Assembly: GCF_000237925.1 (NCBI RefSeq)
Contig: NC_031496.1
Coordinates: 6,559,801 to 6,623,800 of the forward strand
Origin: Schistosoma mansoni
Lineage: Eukaryota; Platyhelminthes; Trematoda; Strigeidida; Schistosomatidae
Direction of reading: 5' to 3'
Length of the DNA stretch: 64,000 nucleotides
Numbering within the stretch: position 1 is the first letter of the stretch; every line of letters begins with the position of its first letter. Shown here piece by piece: positions 43,980 through 55,900 of this stretch. Both the position numbers and the translations under genes were made by a program. The notes beneath the pieces were generated by a model. That model did no database searches. It was not told the DNA's origin and saw only the letters and a list, made by a program, of their open reading frames with translations.

Positions 43980-46900
43980 GTAATAACCCCTAACTTCTTT
44001 AGTTTATCTCATAGGATTTGAGCGGCCTTCAGCTATTCAGCAAAGAGCTATCAAACAAATAGTGAAGGGTCGAGATGTTATAGCACAGTAAGTACTTTAT
44101 TAATAATTTTATTTTTTTTAGAGCTCAGTCTGGTACTGGCAAAACCGCAACATTAGGTATATCTATTCTACAAATGTTGGATACCCAGCTAAGAGAAACT
44201 CAAGCTTTGGTTTTGTCTCCAACCCGTGAACTAGCTTCGCAAATACAGAAGGTCATCCTCGCCCTTGGTGACTACATGAATGTTCAGTGTCACGCTTGTT
44301 ATGGTGGAACAAACATTGGAGAAGATATTAGGAAACTAGACTACGGACAGCATGTCATATCTGGAACTCCTGGTCGTGTATTCGGTGAGTAACATTGGAA
44401 ATATTTGTCCACAAATACACATACGTTTAGTAGTGCCATATGTTTTTCACTAGTACTAATGATTTAAACGACGGTAAACATTTCAAATACTGACTCATAA
44501 GCAGCCGGTATCATGTAGTTGGCGAGGGCAATGTCATAATGGCATACAAGAAGGAAAACTAGATTTAAGTGTGTCATAAACAGGATAACACATGGAAATT
44601 GTTTATCACTAATTAGTTCGTCAGTTATCACATTGTTTTTGGGATGGCTAGTTGCATTACATATTTGTTAATACCGTTAAATTCTTTCTTAATAGTAGTA
44701 ACTAACCATTTCGATTTGATAATACAAACTTTATTGAATATTAATAGTTCGTCTTTATCTCATCGTTATGAATATTTGTAGTAGATTGTGAATTTAATGT
44801 ATATTTTTGTTTTGTGCAGATATGATACGCCGTCGCAGTCTACGAACAAGAGCTGTTAAGTTGTTTGTTCTGGATGAAGCCGATGAAATGCTGGATAAAG
44901 GGTTCAAAGAGCAAATTTACGATGTTTACCGGTACTTACCCCCTGGTACACAAGTAGTTCTTCTATCAGCCACAATGCCTCATGAGATTCTCGAAATGAC
45001 TTCGAAGTTCATGACCAATCCTGTTCGGATTCTGGTAAAACGGTAAGTCAGCTTCATTATTTTTCTCGTAAGATCAAGTGGATGTTTGACACTTGTTTGG
45101 TCAAAAGGTCCACGTTAAATCAAGTTATTATGCGGTCGATCCTCTGCTCCATAACCCACAAGCTTTCTTGCAAATTGCTCTTACACTAACTACTTATTCT
45201 CGATGAATTTTCGTGGACGAATACAGTAAATATAAAGTCTTGGGATCCTTGATACTACCCAGGCTGCGTAAATATGGAGTCCGACCTGTGAAAAGAAAGT
45301 GTAGCAGTTTTATTAGCATTATATTTTCAGTTGCAATAAAGATTCAATTCAGTATAGTGGAGATATTGAAGGGAAAATATTTTACTTAGTAATCTAATAC
45401 TGATCCATAAACAAGGTTGTTTTGCTTCAAACTGGTCTATATGACGGCTGAGATTGATTCTAGGGAGTGTAGGAGTTGAGTGCGTTGAATACTTCACTTA
45501 TCTTAAGAGTTTTATCAGCTCTGGCGGGTCAGTCAGTCACAACGTAGAACTTCGTACGTACGTACATCAGTTCGAGTTGCCATACCACATTAGCAAAAAG
45601 ATGCAGTTGTCCATTCAGATCCCATAATGGTAGAAGTAGTAAGAGTATAAGTATTATGTGAAAGATTAGGGTTTGAAGATGTTATTCGAGGAGTATAATC
45701 CAATGAAATAAATTGGGAAAGAGAAAAAAGATAGAGACATGAAGAATTCAGAAGATTAGAATTTTGCAGAACACAAAGAGTGGATGCATCTTCGTCATTG
45801 AAAACGATTTTGAGTCATGTCATTCAAGGTCTCTAACGATCGATTGCTATCATCTCGCGAATCCCAACCAGGTAGTCTACACCTACCAACATGGCTCAGT
45901 CCACTTGTCAGTAACTTCTTGGATTTGTACCACGTTTTGGTCTGGCCACCCCTATCTTTCTTTCAACCTACTCCTACACCATAAAACACCACACATCGGG
46001 GCAGTCGGTGGTTGGGCATACGTAGCACGTGTCCCAACCATCTCAACTGATGAAGTTTCACTACTTCATCAATCGATTTGCCATCCTCTTCTAGTACACG
46101 TTTTCTAACAACTGTATTACTTACCCGGTGGTCCCAGGATATACGATCAATGCTTCGAAGACACCTATGATCGAATACTAGTAGCCTATGAATATCCTCT
46201 ACTCTTATCGGCCATGGTTCACTACCATAAAGTAGGACGGAACGAACTGCTGTGCAGTAAACCCTTCCTTTGTTTGCTAGACGGATATCTCGCCTACTCC
46301 ATAAACGACGCAAGTTGGCGAAAGCTAGACAAGCCATCTGTATCCGTGCTGAAATTTCGTCACACACCAGGCTGGTGGGTAAAACATCACGGATTCAGGT
46401 TAATCGACTAGCTTTTGCTAACTTGCATCATGAGAAGTCTGCGTAATAACCAAAAAACGTATACTATGTAGTAGTCTACTCTGTACTACTCTTTGATTGT
46501 AAAATCTGATCTGTGAAGGTAGATATATGTAGGATCCAGGTGTATTTTCGTACTTGTCTCTGAAGCATTCCTGTACCGTAATGCGACCGAGTTAACAATA
46601 CTAAAGTTAGGCACGTTTCTAAAATATGATGGGGTATTGAAAGTTCAAGTAAGGTGGCTCGAAAATGTGTAACTCATGGCTATCCACTGTCTACCTCGAC
46701 TGGAGATGTTAGATGGTGTAGGCGTAGTTTCAAAGAATTCTGAGGGTGGATTAATCAAGTCATTAACTACTGGGTCAAGCTTTGGTAATAGATGCAGATT
46801 ACCTAACTGAAGTTCGCACGATAACCACTATTAATGCTTAAGTGTTGGGTGAAATGGTTCAGAATCTGCCACAATCGCGCTGATTCACTAACTACCGATC

Positions 46901-49900
46901 GTCTCCTAAATCTTGCACAATTTTTTTTCGGAAATACCTTATTCTGTCTTCTCAAATCATATCTTCATCGTTCAGTCCTTCTCACTATTATTGCTTCTAC
47001 GGTTATCTCGACTGCTTTTATGTTCATGTCGTTGATTTCCTCTGATGCTTATGTGGTAAGGAAACTTTGCATCACAAATTTGTGTACGTTAGTCATAACT
47101 GACCATTCGGGATTTTGAGTCCCACTTGTCTAAGAGTTAGTCAGTTAGTCACAACGTAGAACCTGGTACGTATGTACATCGGTTCAAGTTATCATACCCC
47201 ATTAGCACAAAGAGATGGAATTGTCAGGCAAAATCCCAAAATAGTAAAAGGAGTAACAGTATCAGTGGTGGTAGGAAAGATTAGGCATCAAAGATACCGA
47301 TTTGAGGAAATATGAATTAATGGGACGAAAACGAAAGCTATGAAGACTTAAGAATTCGGGGGAAGACAAAGAATTGATGCACCTGCGCCGTTGCAAGTGA
47401 TTTTGAGCCATATCATACAAAGTCTCTGACGATTGGTTACAATAATCATGCGGACCCCAACAGGGTGGTCTATACCTATTACTATGGCTAAGTCCAGTTG
47501 TCACTGACTTTATGGACTGATGCCATGTTTCATTTTGGATACCCCTAGCTTTCTCATAGCCTACTACACCACACAACTTCGCCTAGAGAGGTAAGCAGTG
47601 CTCATATGCTCCAGCCACCTCAATTGATGATTTACTACCTCCTTAATCGATTCAACATCACTAACTAGTACGCCATTTATAATCCAGGCACTACTTACTT
47701 TGTGGTCCCAAAATACATTAGCGATGCTTCGTAAACACTTATGACCGTATGCCAGTAACCTATGAATATCTTCTGTTCTTAACTGCCGTGTTTCACACCC
47801 ATAAAGTAGGACGGAGCGAAACTAATATGTTTGACATTATTGTGTTTGAACTGATTCCTCTGTGATTGTCAAAAGAGGCATTTTGTTCTTATTTATAAAC
47901 TGGAACGATCAGCGATTAGGACTAGTCAGATGGGATTACATCTAGCCCCCAGATTTTAGCTAAGATCCTGGCCAATTTCACTGCTAAAACTGGAGCACCA
48001 TCCACGAAGATTTCAGGATTTCGTCCATCGGGCTCAGCTGGTCTCCCTCACTTTAAATTACTTATGTTTCTAACCTTACTAAAAGTTGGAGGGCACATAA
48101 TAGTTTACTATTCAGGTTGTTTGGAGATTGTGGGTGATTGAAGTTTGGCTGAAGGCTAGCTGAACTGTTCCTCAGGGTAAACTACCCGTTCATCCAATCT
48201 CCTTGATTGAGAGTGAATAATAACCCCATCTTTTTCCGAGATAGTTTCACTAACAGCCGAGTTTCTAACAACCGTTTCGTTGATGTCTGGTTGCTTATCT
48301 ACTGTTGCCAATCGCTGCTTCCACTTCTCATTGTGTTTAGAGCCTGACAGGATGAGTTTACTAGTATCCAACAGTTTAATAGACGTCACTGAAATACACT
48401 GATTTTTCTTGACCTTTTGATTTAAGTTACTAGTAGATATTAATGCTGTTTCCTTGACTTTCTGGATATCATTCCAAGCTACATCGAGATGGACATCGCT
48501 TTCACGGTTGACTTTTTCTCTAACTTCCTGAAATACATTCTTAACTTTTTCATTATTAAGGGGTTTTCTTGCTGCGGGTTTTCTACATCCAGTAAGACGC
48601 ATACAAATGGGTGCTTGAACTAGAGCATGATCTGAGTCCAAACATGTGCGGCAAAATAAGTGACGGTCTCCTATTGAGCCTCCACAACGTTGGACTCGTA
48701 AAATCTGTATTTTTTGTTCAATTCTATACTGCGATTGTATGTAATTGATGATAAGCTAGCAAGGTAGAATAAATTCATCTTACTCTATAAGTGCTGTTCT
48801 GTTTCCTCTGTCGACGTTATTTATTTACTTAAAAGCGAACAGTATGGAATAAGTAATGAGATTACACTTGAAACGGCTACTCGCATATGTAATTAATGAT
48901 TAGTCTGTTTTTTGGCTAAGCTGCCATACTTCTTTTTCAAGTATGTAAAGGCAACTAATACCTTTCACAGTTACATGGTGAGGCTTGGTACACTGGAATC
49001 TCAGTCATATTTCTTGATCGATTATATATTTCTTGAATGATCCCAACATACCTAGGTATTCGGTTCGTTTTTTTACTGTATTATAAAATTCATCCACTGT
49101 AATTAACAGGAACGATGCAGACACTTACATGCCCACAATAGTGGGTAAGATACTACTTTTTGTACCTATTAAGACGAAGTACATGTCACTGGCAAACATA
49201 ACTCACATAAGTAGTATTTAGCTCATAATAAAATATTACGACTTTAACCATTGTAAACAAACCAGTTTCGATAAAAAGACTTACTGTTACTCCTTGCTTA
49301 ACAGATATCGATGTTTCACTCATATGAAATATATGCTTAATTAGTAAGATTATGTACCGTGATTTCCAACGTGTGTCACCAAAGTGCATCACTGTTTTGA
49401 AACATCGCACGACATGTGTAAACACCTTGATATAAGTTTGTTTTCTTTTCAGAATTATGGTTGTTCTAACTCTTTTGTTTCTGATATTTTACAGTGATGA
49501 ATTAACTTTGGAAGGTATAAAGCAATTCTTTGTCGCAGTAGAACGAGAAGAATGGAAATTCGACACTCTTTGTGATTTATACGATACACTCACTGTCACT
49601 CAATCTGTTATTTTCTGCAATACTAAACGTAAAGTCGCATGGTTGACGGAGAAAATGCTCAAAAACAACTTCACTGTGGCTTCTATGCATGGTGACATGG
49701 TTCAGAAAGAGCGAGAAGAAATTATGAAAGATTTCCGAGCTGGGGATAGGTATGTTCAAAGTATCCTGGTTGTTCAGTGTATTTATTTTTTACATTTTTA
49801 AACTAAACACTTTGAAATTCCCATCATAAACTTATATTAGGATGTAGTTTGGTGAAGTTACGAGCTTTACCACATCGCTTACAATGGCACTAATGTATTC

Positions 49901-52380
49901 ATTCTGCCTTCCAGCATTCCTCCATGTATACCTTCCCATCCTGTCTTTCCAAACTATTTTCTGAATGTTTAGTTTAGCCTAATTCATTATCGTCGCCTTA
50001 TATACATATATATCCTCCAGGCATGTGTAAGTCATCTAACTATGACCAGGAGAAAACCTATGGTTTGTTACACGTCATAGGTTTCGTGATTTTATGCATT
50101 CTTTTCACTCAAGGGCATATAATCTTCCAGTCAGCGTACTCAATCAATGTAGATAGTGTCTAGACAAGTTCCAAACACTCATACTTGATATAAATTCATA
50201 AGTTATTAGTTGGTTTCTTTCTGAACTTAAGACTACAGTCAACACTAAATCCACTAGTCTTTATAAAGAGATATCTATTATCTCATCTCTTATCTCTGGA
50301 GTGCGTATACTTTAGTCATGCCACATCAAAATGTACCTTGTGGAGTCCACTCAAACTTAGTTATACCGTCGATGATTTCGCCTTTAATGGGTGAATGTTT
50401 TCAAGTCGTCTGTTTTGCTGAAGTTCATAGAGTGTGGTACAAATCTACGTAGTCGATTTATTTTGCTGATATTATTAGACTTCATACTGTTTTTATTGAA
50501 GGACTTTGGTAACTTTAACATCCTACTTAATATGGAAATTGTATTTCATGCATAATACGAATATTTTCACTTTTAAGTTAGTGTAGAAATAGTTTGCCAA
50601 GTAGTTAAAATCGTTTTATGATACTAATTATAAAAGTAGGTAACTGGTATTGTGTTTGGATGTAAGCAATCATTACTCACTATAATTGTAAAACATTTCA
50701 ATATATATAAAAGCTAACGACAACTAATGTAGACCAAACGTCTCCATAGCTGCTACTTCTGCTCACCTTCACTAATGGTGCATTAATATCAGCGACTTCA
50801 TGCCTCTAACAGTCCAAAACCGACCTGATTTACTCACCGTACACTACATAGTCGTGATAGGCTAGGTCGTTGGCAGAATTTGAAGTCTGGATGCTTTAAT
50901 AAAGGATATCTGAGCATTTGATTAGCGTTTTGTAGCCGAAAAAAGTTTGGTTTTACCTGAGGATTGGCCGACAACAACATATGCTTTAAGTATGGTTTAT
51001 TATTTATTTTATTTTATTTAAACATAAATATTGGTACAAGGAAGCACCAGATACATATGCGCCGCACAAATCAAATGAGATTTGTGTGAGGGCTGTGATA
51101 CTGCCCAGGTGCCCAAACCGAAGCAGGTGGTTTTCTTAGGGGGCCACACCCCGAGCCTTTGACCTAAAGGTCTGATCCACAAGACAGTGGAGCATCGTGA
51201 GGAGATGTAGTCCCATGGTAGCCGGTGACCAACGATAGGTTCATACGTCATTTGCTCCCTCAGGATACTGGAGCCCATGTATGGAGAGGCTATGCATTTG
51301 TGCGTTAACTGCATCTATACCAGGGAGTTGCGGCAGTTTGATGTTTTCCATCCCACTTAATTCAGAATAATCTGGATGTCTATTGTCGGAATAAACTGCC
51401 TAGGATAGCGTCTGTTAATCGTTTTCAAATGCCAAAACACCAGGTACTTAGTGAAAACATTGAACAATTCTGATCAGATAATGAGGTTATGAGTCTGCAT
51501 TAGGTTAGACTTTTGAGGAATACTTAGGTCTTGTTACGCCGCTCCACTTTCTGGATACCCAGTGTTAGAGTTTAATCAAACCAAGAATGGACACATCACA
51601 TCGTGATTCAAGTACTTATAATATTATAACTCACTAGTTGAAGCGGCTCAAAATCTGCAAGTATTCTTTATCTTCCTCTAAATAAAAACCATCTTATGAT
51701 CACATTTTTATTTAGTTCGTGTCTATCCACATCGTGACTGAGCTCAATTTTTCGTATTTGTATAATCATTCAATGAGATGAAGTGTATCAGAACTATGAA
51801 ATATATTAATCCAATACATTTCGAATATAGCCTAATGACATTGATTTATTACCCAATATAATATGATTTGCATCATTTTCCTTATTTTTGTTTTCTCTTC
51901 CAGTTTTATTTTCCATATACAAACTAATATATGTATAATCAGTTTGTTCGAAATGTATTGCGCTAATATATCACATAGTTGTGACAAGCTTCGTCTTTTC
52001 ATTTGTATTATTCTAAATTATGAGACAGACTAACTGTTTTAAATACTTGTTTTATTTAAAAGTATAAAAATACAATCAGTGAAATTGACTTTTAGTAATT
52101 TATTTGTTGATTACGTTTGCATTTCAGCCGCGTACTTATAACAACAGACTTGTGGGCACGAGGTATTGATGTCCAACAAGTATCTCTAGTCATAAACTAC
52201 GATTTACCTAACAATCGTGAACTTTACATACATCGTATAGGTCGATCGGGCCGTTTTGGACGTAAAGGTGTGGCGATTAACTTTGTAAAGACGGATGATA
52301 TCAAAATCTTACGGGATATTGAACAGTACTACTCTACACAAATCGATGAAATGCCAATGAACGTTTCAGACCTTGTATAA
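43841..52380 (+). CDS. eIF4A3: eIF4A3, DEAD-box RNA helicase of the exon junction complex, complete
   Basis: Six exons: 43841-43979, 44015-44087, 44122-44384, 44820-45042, 49495-49749, 52128-52380. They join in phase to 401 residues, against 411 in human. In order one sees the Q motif ([12 protein letters not shown]), Walker A (AQSGTGKT), [32 protein letters not shown] and [13 protein letters not shown]. The end [20 protein letters not shown] is diagnostic for eIF4A3 rather than eIF4A1/2. The protein is an ATP-dependent RNA clamp deposited by the spliceosome upstream of exon junctions; with MAGO, Y14 and CASC3 it marks mRNAs for export, localisation and nonsense-mediated decay. Introns 1 and 2 are 35 and 34 bases, typical short schistosome introns, while introns 4 (4.45 kb) and 5 (2.4 kb) hold LINE-A and R1 insertions. 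AATAAA follows at 52405. Confidence 0.97.
44015..44087 (+). CDS. eIF4A3: eIF4A3 exon 2
   Basis: Encodes [24 protein letters not shown] (Q motif) between two very short introns, ending in phase 2. Confidence 0.95.
44122..44384 (+). CDS. eIF4A3: eIF4A3 exon 3
   Basis: Encodes Walker A (QSGTGKT), [16 protein letters not shown], the GG motif and SGTPGRVF of RecA-like domain 1. Confidence 0.95.
44385..44819. other. eIF4A3 intron 3
   Basis: A 435-base AT-rich intron with no recognised repeat. Confidence 0.6.
44820..45042 (+). CDS. eIF4A3: eIF4A3 exon 4
   Basis: Encodes [29 protein letters not shown] (DEAD box) and [11 protein letters not shown] (motif III), ending VRILVKR. Confidence 0.97.
45530..46370 (-). 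mobile_element. LINE-A 3' fragment in eIF4A3 intron 4
   Basis: The minus strand reads [75 protein letters not shown], and the 3' UTR ending in a GTAC run near 45555. It is closely related to the copy at 478-2115. The 5' end is truncated at the VCDEIS block. Confidence 0.85.
46380..47110 (+). mobile_element. LINE-A old fragment, opposite strand
   Basis: The plus strand begins at the 'cgactagcttttgctaactt' block, skips much of the C-terminal region and resumes near 46660 with remnants of the LINE-A end ([24 protein letters not shown]). It ends at 'tgtgtacgttagtcataactga'. It is more decayed than its neighbours. Confidence 0.6.
47125..48745 (-). mobile_element. LINE-A internally deleted copy
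   Basis: From the tail ('gttagtcacaacgtagaacc', reversed) upstream on the minus strand one passes the C-terminal region ([15 protein letters not shown]), a join that removes most of the RT, the RT start (TITEESVQT), and a long open stretch 48156-48641 that is the linker between endonuclease and RT ([20 protein letters not shown]). The end of the endonuclease lies near 48650-48740. It is nested in eIF4A3 intron 4 and dead. Confidence 0.75.
49495..49749 (+). CDS. eIF4A3: eIF4A3 exon 5
   Basis: Encodes [20 protein letters not shown] (start of RecA-like domain 2), [18 protein letters not shown] (motif IV) and [20 protein letters not shown]. Confidence 0.97.
49750..51004. other. eIF4A3 intron 5, left part
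   Basis: AT-rich intron. No repeat was recognised before the R1 copy. Confidence 0.5.
51005..51300 (-). mobile_element. R1 retroposon, 5' truncated copy
   Basis: The 3' half of R1 on the minus strand, from the ATTTATTT-like tail to 'ctcaggatactggagcccatgt', inside eIF4A3 intron 5. Confidence 0.75.
51301..52127. other. eIF4A3 intron 5, right part
   Basis: AT-rich intron up to the 'gtttgcatttcag' acceptor of exon 6. Nothing else was recognised. Confidence 0.5.
52128..52380 (+). CDS. eIF4A3: eIF4A3 exon 6
   Basis: Encodes [20 protein letters not shown], the [15 protein letters not shown] motif VI and the diagnostic C-terminus, with TAA at 52378-52380. Confidence 0.97.
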
Positions 52381-52404
52381 TTCTTGGCATTCTTTTCGTA
52401 CTTT

Positions 52405-52410
52405 AATAAA
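52405..52410 (+). promoter_or_regulatory. eIF4A3: polyadenylation signal of eIF4A3
   Basis: AATAAA 25 bases behind the stop codon. The convergent minus-strand gene has its own signal about 410 bases further on. Confidence 0.7.
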
Positions 52411-52815
52411 TATTTCTATTTTGTATGTAGTCAACTTTTGATTTTTAGTCGATGCAGTCAATAATATAGATATTGTCATATCAGTTTACGTCATCAAATC
52501 TGACTAATATATACCCTCAGTCTTGATGACTGGCTATATATATATATATATATTGCTCAGATTATGTAAACTGTTTTAGTTTCAAGATTAACGAACTTCA
52601 GGTTCTTAGTAGCTCTAAGGTGTAACATAAATGATGTTCTCACCTTAGAGTGTAGATACGATTCAATTATAATACTGATTAGTAAGGTACGCTTATTAAC
52701 TAACAAGCTCACCCGGTCACTCAAATGAAATTCGTAAACTGGAGTCGGGGATAAGCTTAAAAATCCTAAACTGGTTTTGTGAATTAAAAACAAAAGACAT
52801 TTCTAGTCAATGTTC

Positions 52816-52822
52816 TTTTATT
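52816..52822 (-). promoter_or_regulatory. polyadenylation signal of the minus-strand gene
   Basis: TTTTATT on the plus strand is AATAAAA on the minus strand, about 100 bases behind the stop codon at 52922-52924. Confidence 0.5.
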
Positions 52823-52921
52823 CAAGTAGAATCATTCACCACAATCTGATAGCTATGATCCAAAAGTTGCGAATATCGTAGAATTAAGCTGTTTAATATG
52901 ATAGGAATTTGTTCTTCGACC

Positions 52922-52971
52922 TTATGACAGGTTTAGCGACTGCATATAGTCCAGTAACTCTTTCAGAAAAG
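52922..52971 (-). CDS. last exon (50 bases) of the Cys-rich-tail gene
   Basis: Acceptor 'ttatcttcatag'; it completes the codon split in the previous exon and gives AFLKELLDYMQSLNLS before TAA. The exact phase fit and the helix directly behind NNCKFYHNPE support it. Confidence 0.65.
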
Positions 52972-55900
52972 CTATGAAGATAAGATAAAATATACCATGG
53001 ATTAACAGAAAGGTAGGATTTCGCCAAAACAACAAGAAATATAACAACAGTATTCGTATTGCAATTAGTTTGACATCAAATGTTTTAAGGACTTTCATGA
53101 CCTGAGAAATGCCTTGTCTCACAATATGACAAATATATGGATGCGTTATTATTAGCATATCCGGAATTCGATTACTTATAGACATATATTCCACTTTGAA
53201 TTAATATTGATATTTTATACCGGGTATTAGGTAGTGGAGTTAATAAGAGTCAACTGATGCAACATGTTCACTTAACCTTAACTTCCAAACAATTCTCGTA
53301 AACAAACTGAATTGTAGAGTATTAGCGAATCAATTTCTTAGATCACATAATTATCATGCATAAAATTCTTTACAGTATTCTTGTGTTTTCGCTTAAAAAC
53401 GTCAGAATGAATTAAGCGAATCATGTATATATTGTTTAGTTAACAAAAGGATACATCTATTCATCATGGAGTTATAATAAAAATAAAGTACTAATCTCAA
53501 TAAAATCCCCAAAATATCAGCAATATATGGGTAAAATGAAGCGAGTACAAAACATCTCATCAAATGACCATTCGACAATATGGCATAATTAACTTTGGAC
53601 GGAAATGCATTTATATATAGAATTAGACTGAACATATGTCAGTCACCATAAATTTATGTGCATGTAGGTAACAAAGACATGGTACACTAATCCAACTAAT
53701 AATTTTTCAGAAGGCGTTTTTTGTGGATATTACAGTAATTTTAATAGTTGAGATCATTGGTCATTTGAACTTTCACACCAGTCATCAACGAAACAGTTGA
53801 ATATTATATAAAACAGACAAATCTCGAAGGTAGTCTACTTGTTTAAAAAATTTCAATGGAAAGAAAATTTGAAATACTTGGCGAACTTCGTGCTCAAGGA
53901 AGTTCACTGTACGCTTGATTTAATTCAACATCTAGTAATCAGTTAAGTTGGTTTCATTTTGGTAATCTGTCTACCACGGTAAACAACATTTTCATGATCA
54001 AACAAACTCAACTTAGCAAAATCCCATCACCAAATTCACTCAGTTGCAATAAGAACGAATCAGAAGTTGTTCGACATTTTTGTGAAGATATTCTCCAGCT
54101 AAACGACCAAAGGTATTCATCAACCAATATGTGTCAATTTATCTCCTGTAGCTCTTCCAGAGTTACTGTCTGTCCCAAGCCCGGGTAAAAAACAAGGGTT
54201 CGGCAGTCCCATCCCGTAGAAAACAAACTTGCGAAAAAACGTTAATCAGATTAAACAAATTCAACCATTTAAATATGGATGGGTAGGATACTTTTAGGAA
54301 CACCCTTGAATACACCATCTCCACTGAACTCGTCGGACATCGAAGCAGCACACACAGACATTCCTGCAGTTGTCATCCCAGCAGCGATCGACGAAATCCG
54401 GATGGCCATCATACAAATCCAGAGTGGGAAAGCTGAAGGACCTGATAATACACCACCTCAAGCAATGAAGTCAGACATAGAAGTTACGGCAAACATACTC
54501 CACGTTCTATTCAGGAATATTTTGGAGGAAGAACAAGTGTCGACAGACTGGAAAGAAGGATACCTCATCAAAATACTAAAGAAAGGAGATCAGAGTAGAC
54601 CAGCGAGTGTAATAATTACAGAGGCATCACACTACTACCGGTATCAGGAAAAGTTTTCAAAGTATTACTGAACTAGATGAAAGATTCAGTAGATGCCCAA
54701 CTTCGAGACCAGCAGGTCGGATTCTGTAAAGATTGTTTGTGCACAGACCAAATCGCAAAACTATGGATCATCGTTGAACAATGAATTGAATGGAACTCGT
54801 CACCATACATCAACTTCCCTGACTATGAAAAGGTATTTAACAGTGTGGATAGGCGAACCTTATGGAGCGTTATTCGATACTATGTGTACCTGAGATCGTC
54901 AACAACATACGGAATTCATATGACGGAATATACTGCAAAATTACCATCAGTGAACAAGGAGAATCCGATGCAAACGTAAAGGTGAGAATTGACAAAGCAA
55001 CGACAGCATTCCTACAGTTGAAGAACATACGAAAATCAAGACAGTTCCATTGTACGGAGTTAAAACTTGGACAACTACAACAACCATCATGAAAAGGGTA
55101 CAATTATTAATAAACAGTTGTTTATGCAGGATACTCAGTGTCTGTTTTCCGGAAATCATCAGTAACAGCCTACTGTGAGAGAGGACAAACCAGGTTCTGT
55201 CTGATTAGGAAATTAGGAAAATATGTTGGAACTGGATAGGACATACATTACGAAAATCACCATACTGCATCTCGATGTAAGCCCTAACTTGAAACACTGA
55301 AGGTAAACGGAAAAGAGGAAGACCAAAGAACACACTGTCGAGAATTGGAAGCAGACACGAAAAGGATGAATAGCAACTGGTAAGGATTGCCCACGACAGA
55401 GTTGGGTAGAGAATGCTGGTGTGTGGCCTATGCTCCTCCACGAGGGGTAAAAGCGTAAGTAAGTAAGCGTGATAATTTCCTACCAGTTTAGTTGTACTTA
55501 GAGAAAATTGCCTGATTTTTATCAGGATACATTAATATCAACATCTGTACTTGTAAATGAACCATTAGTGAACATTCCTAATAGAGGGGACGTCATGTCT
55601 TCGGCAGAACACAGATCTGATAAGTGTGATAGCCGTAGATTTTTAGGTGGTAGGATTTTATGGTAATAATCATTGATTACCGTTTGTAGTCAATTAGCAC
55701 GTGAGAATATGCTCATTGGTTCAACAGATATAGTAATGTGACAATCAGAGAGTAGCGGATAAAGTTGAAAATTTTGAATCTTTGCTCACACCTTCTGGGT
55801 TATGATAAAATTTACAATTATTGGCACATTTCAGCCATGGTGGAGTTTCATCAATATCATGGCGAGAATATTCCATACAAAGACAAAGCGGTGGAATTTC

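Noticed and set aside
48156-48641. 161-codon minus-strand frame that looks like a host exon
   Set aside because: [17 protein letters not shown] and the flanks identify it as the LINE-A linker between endonuclease and RT.
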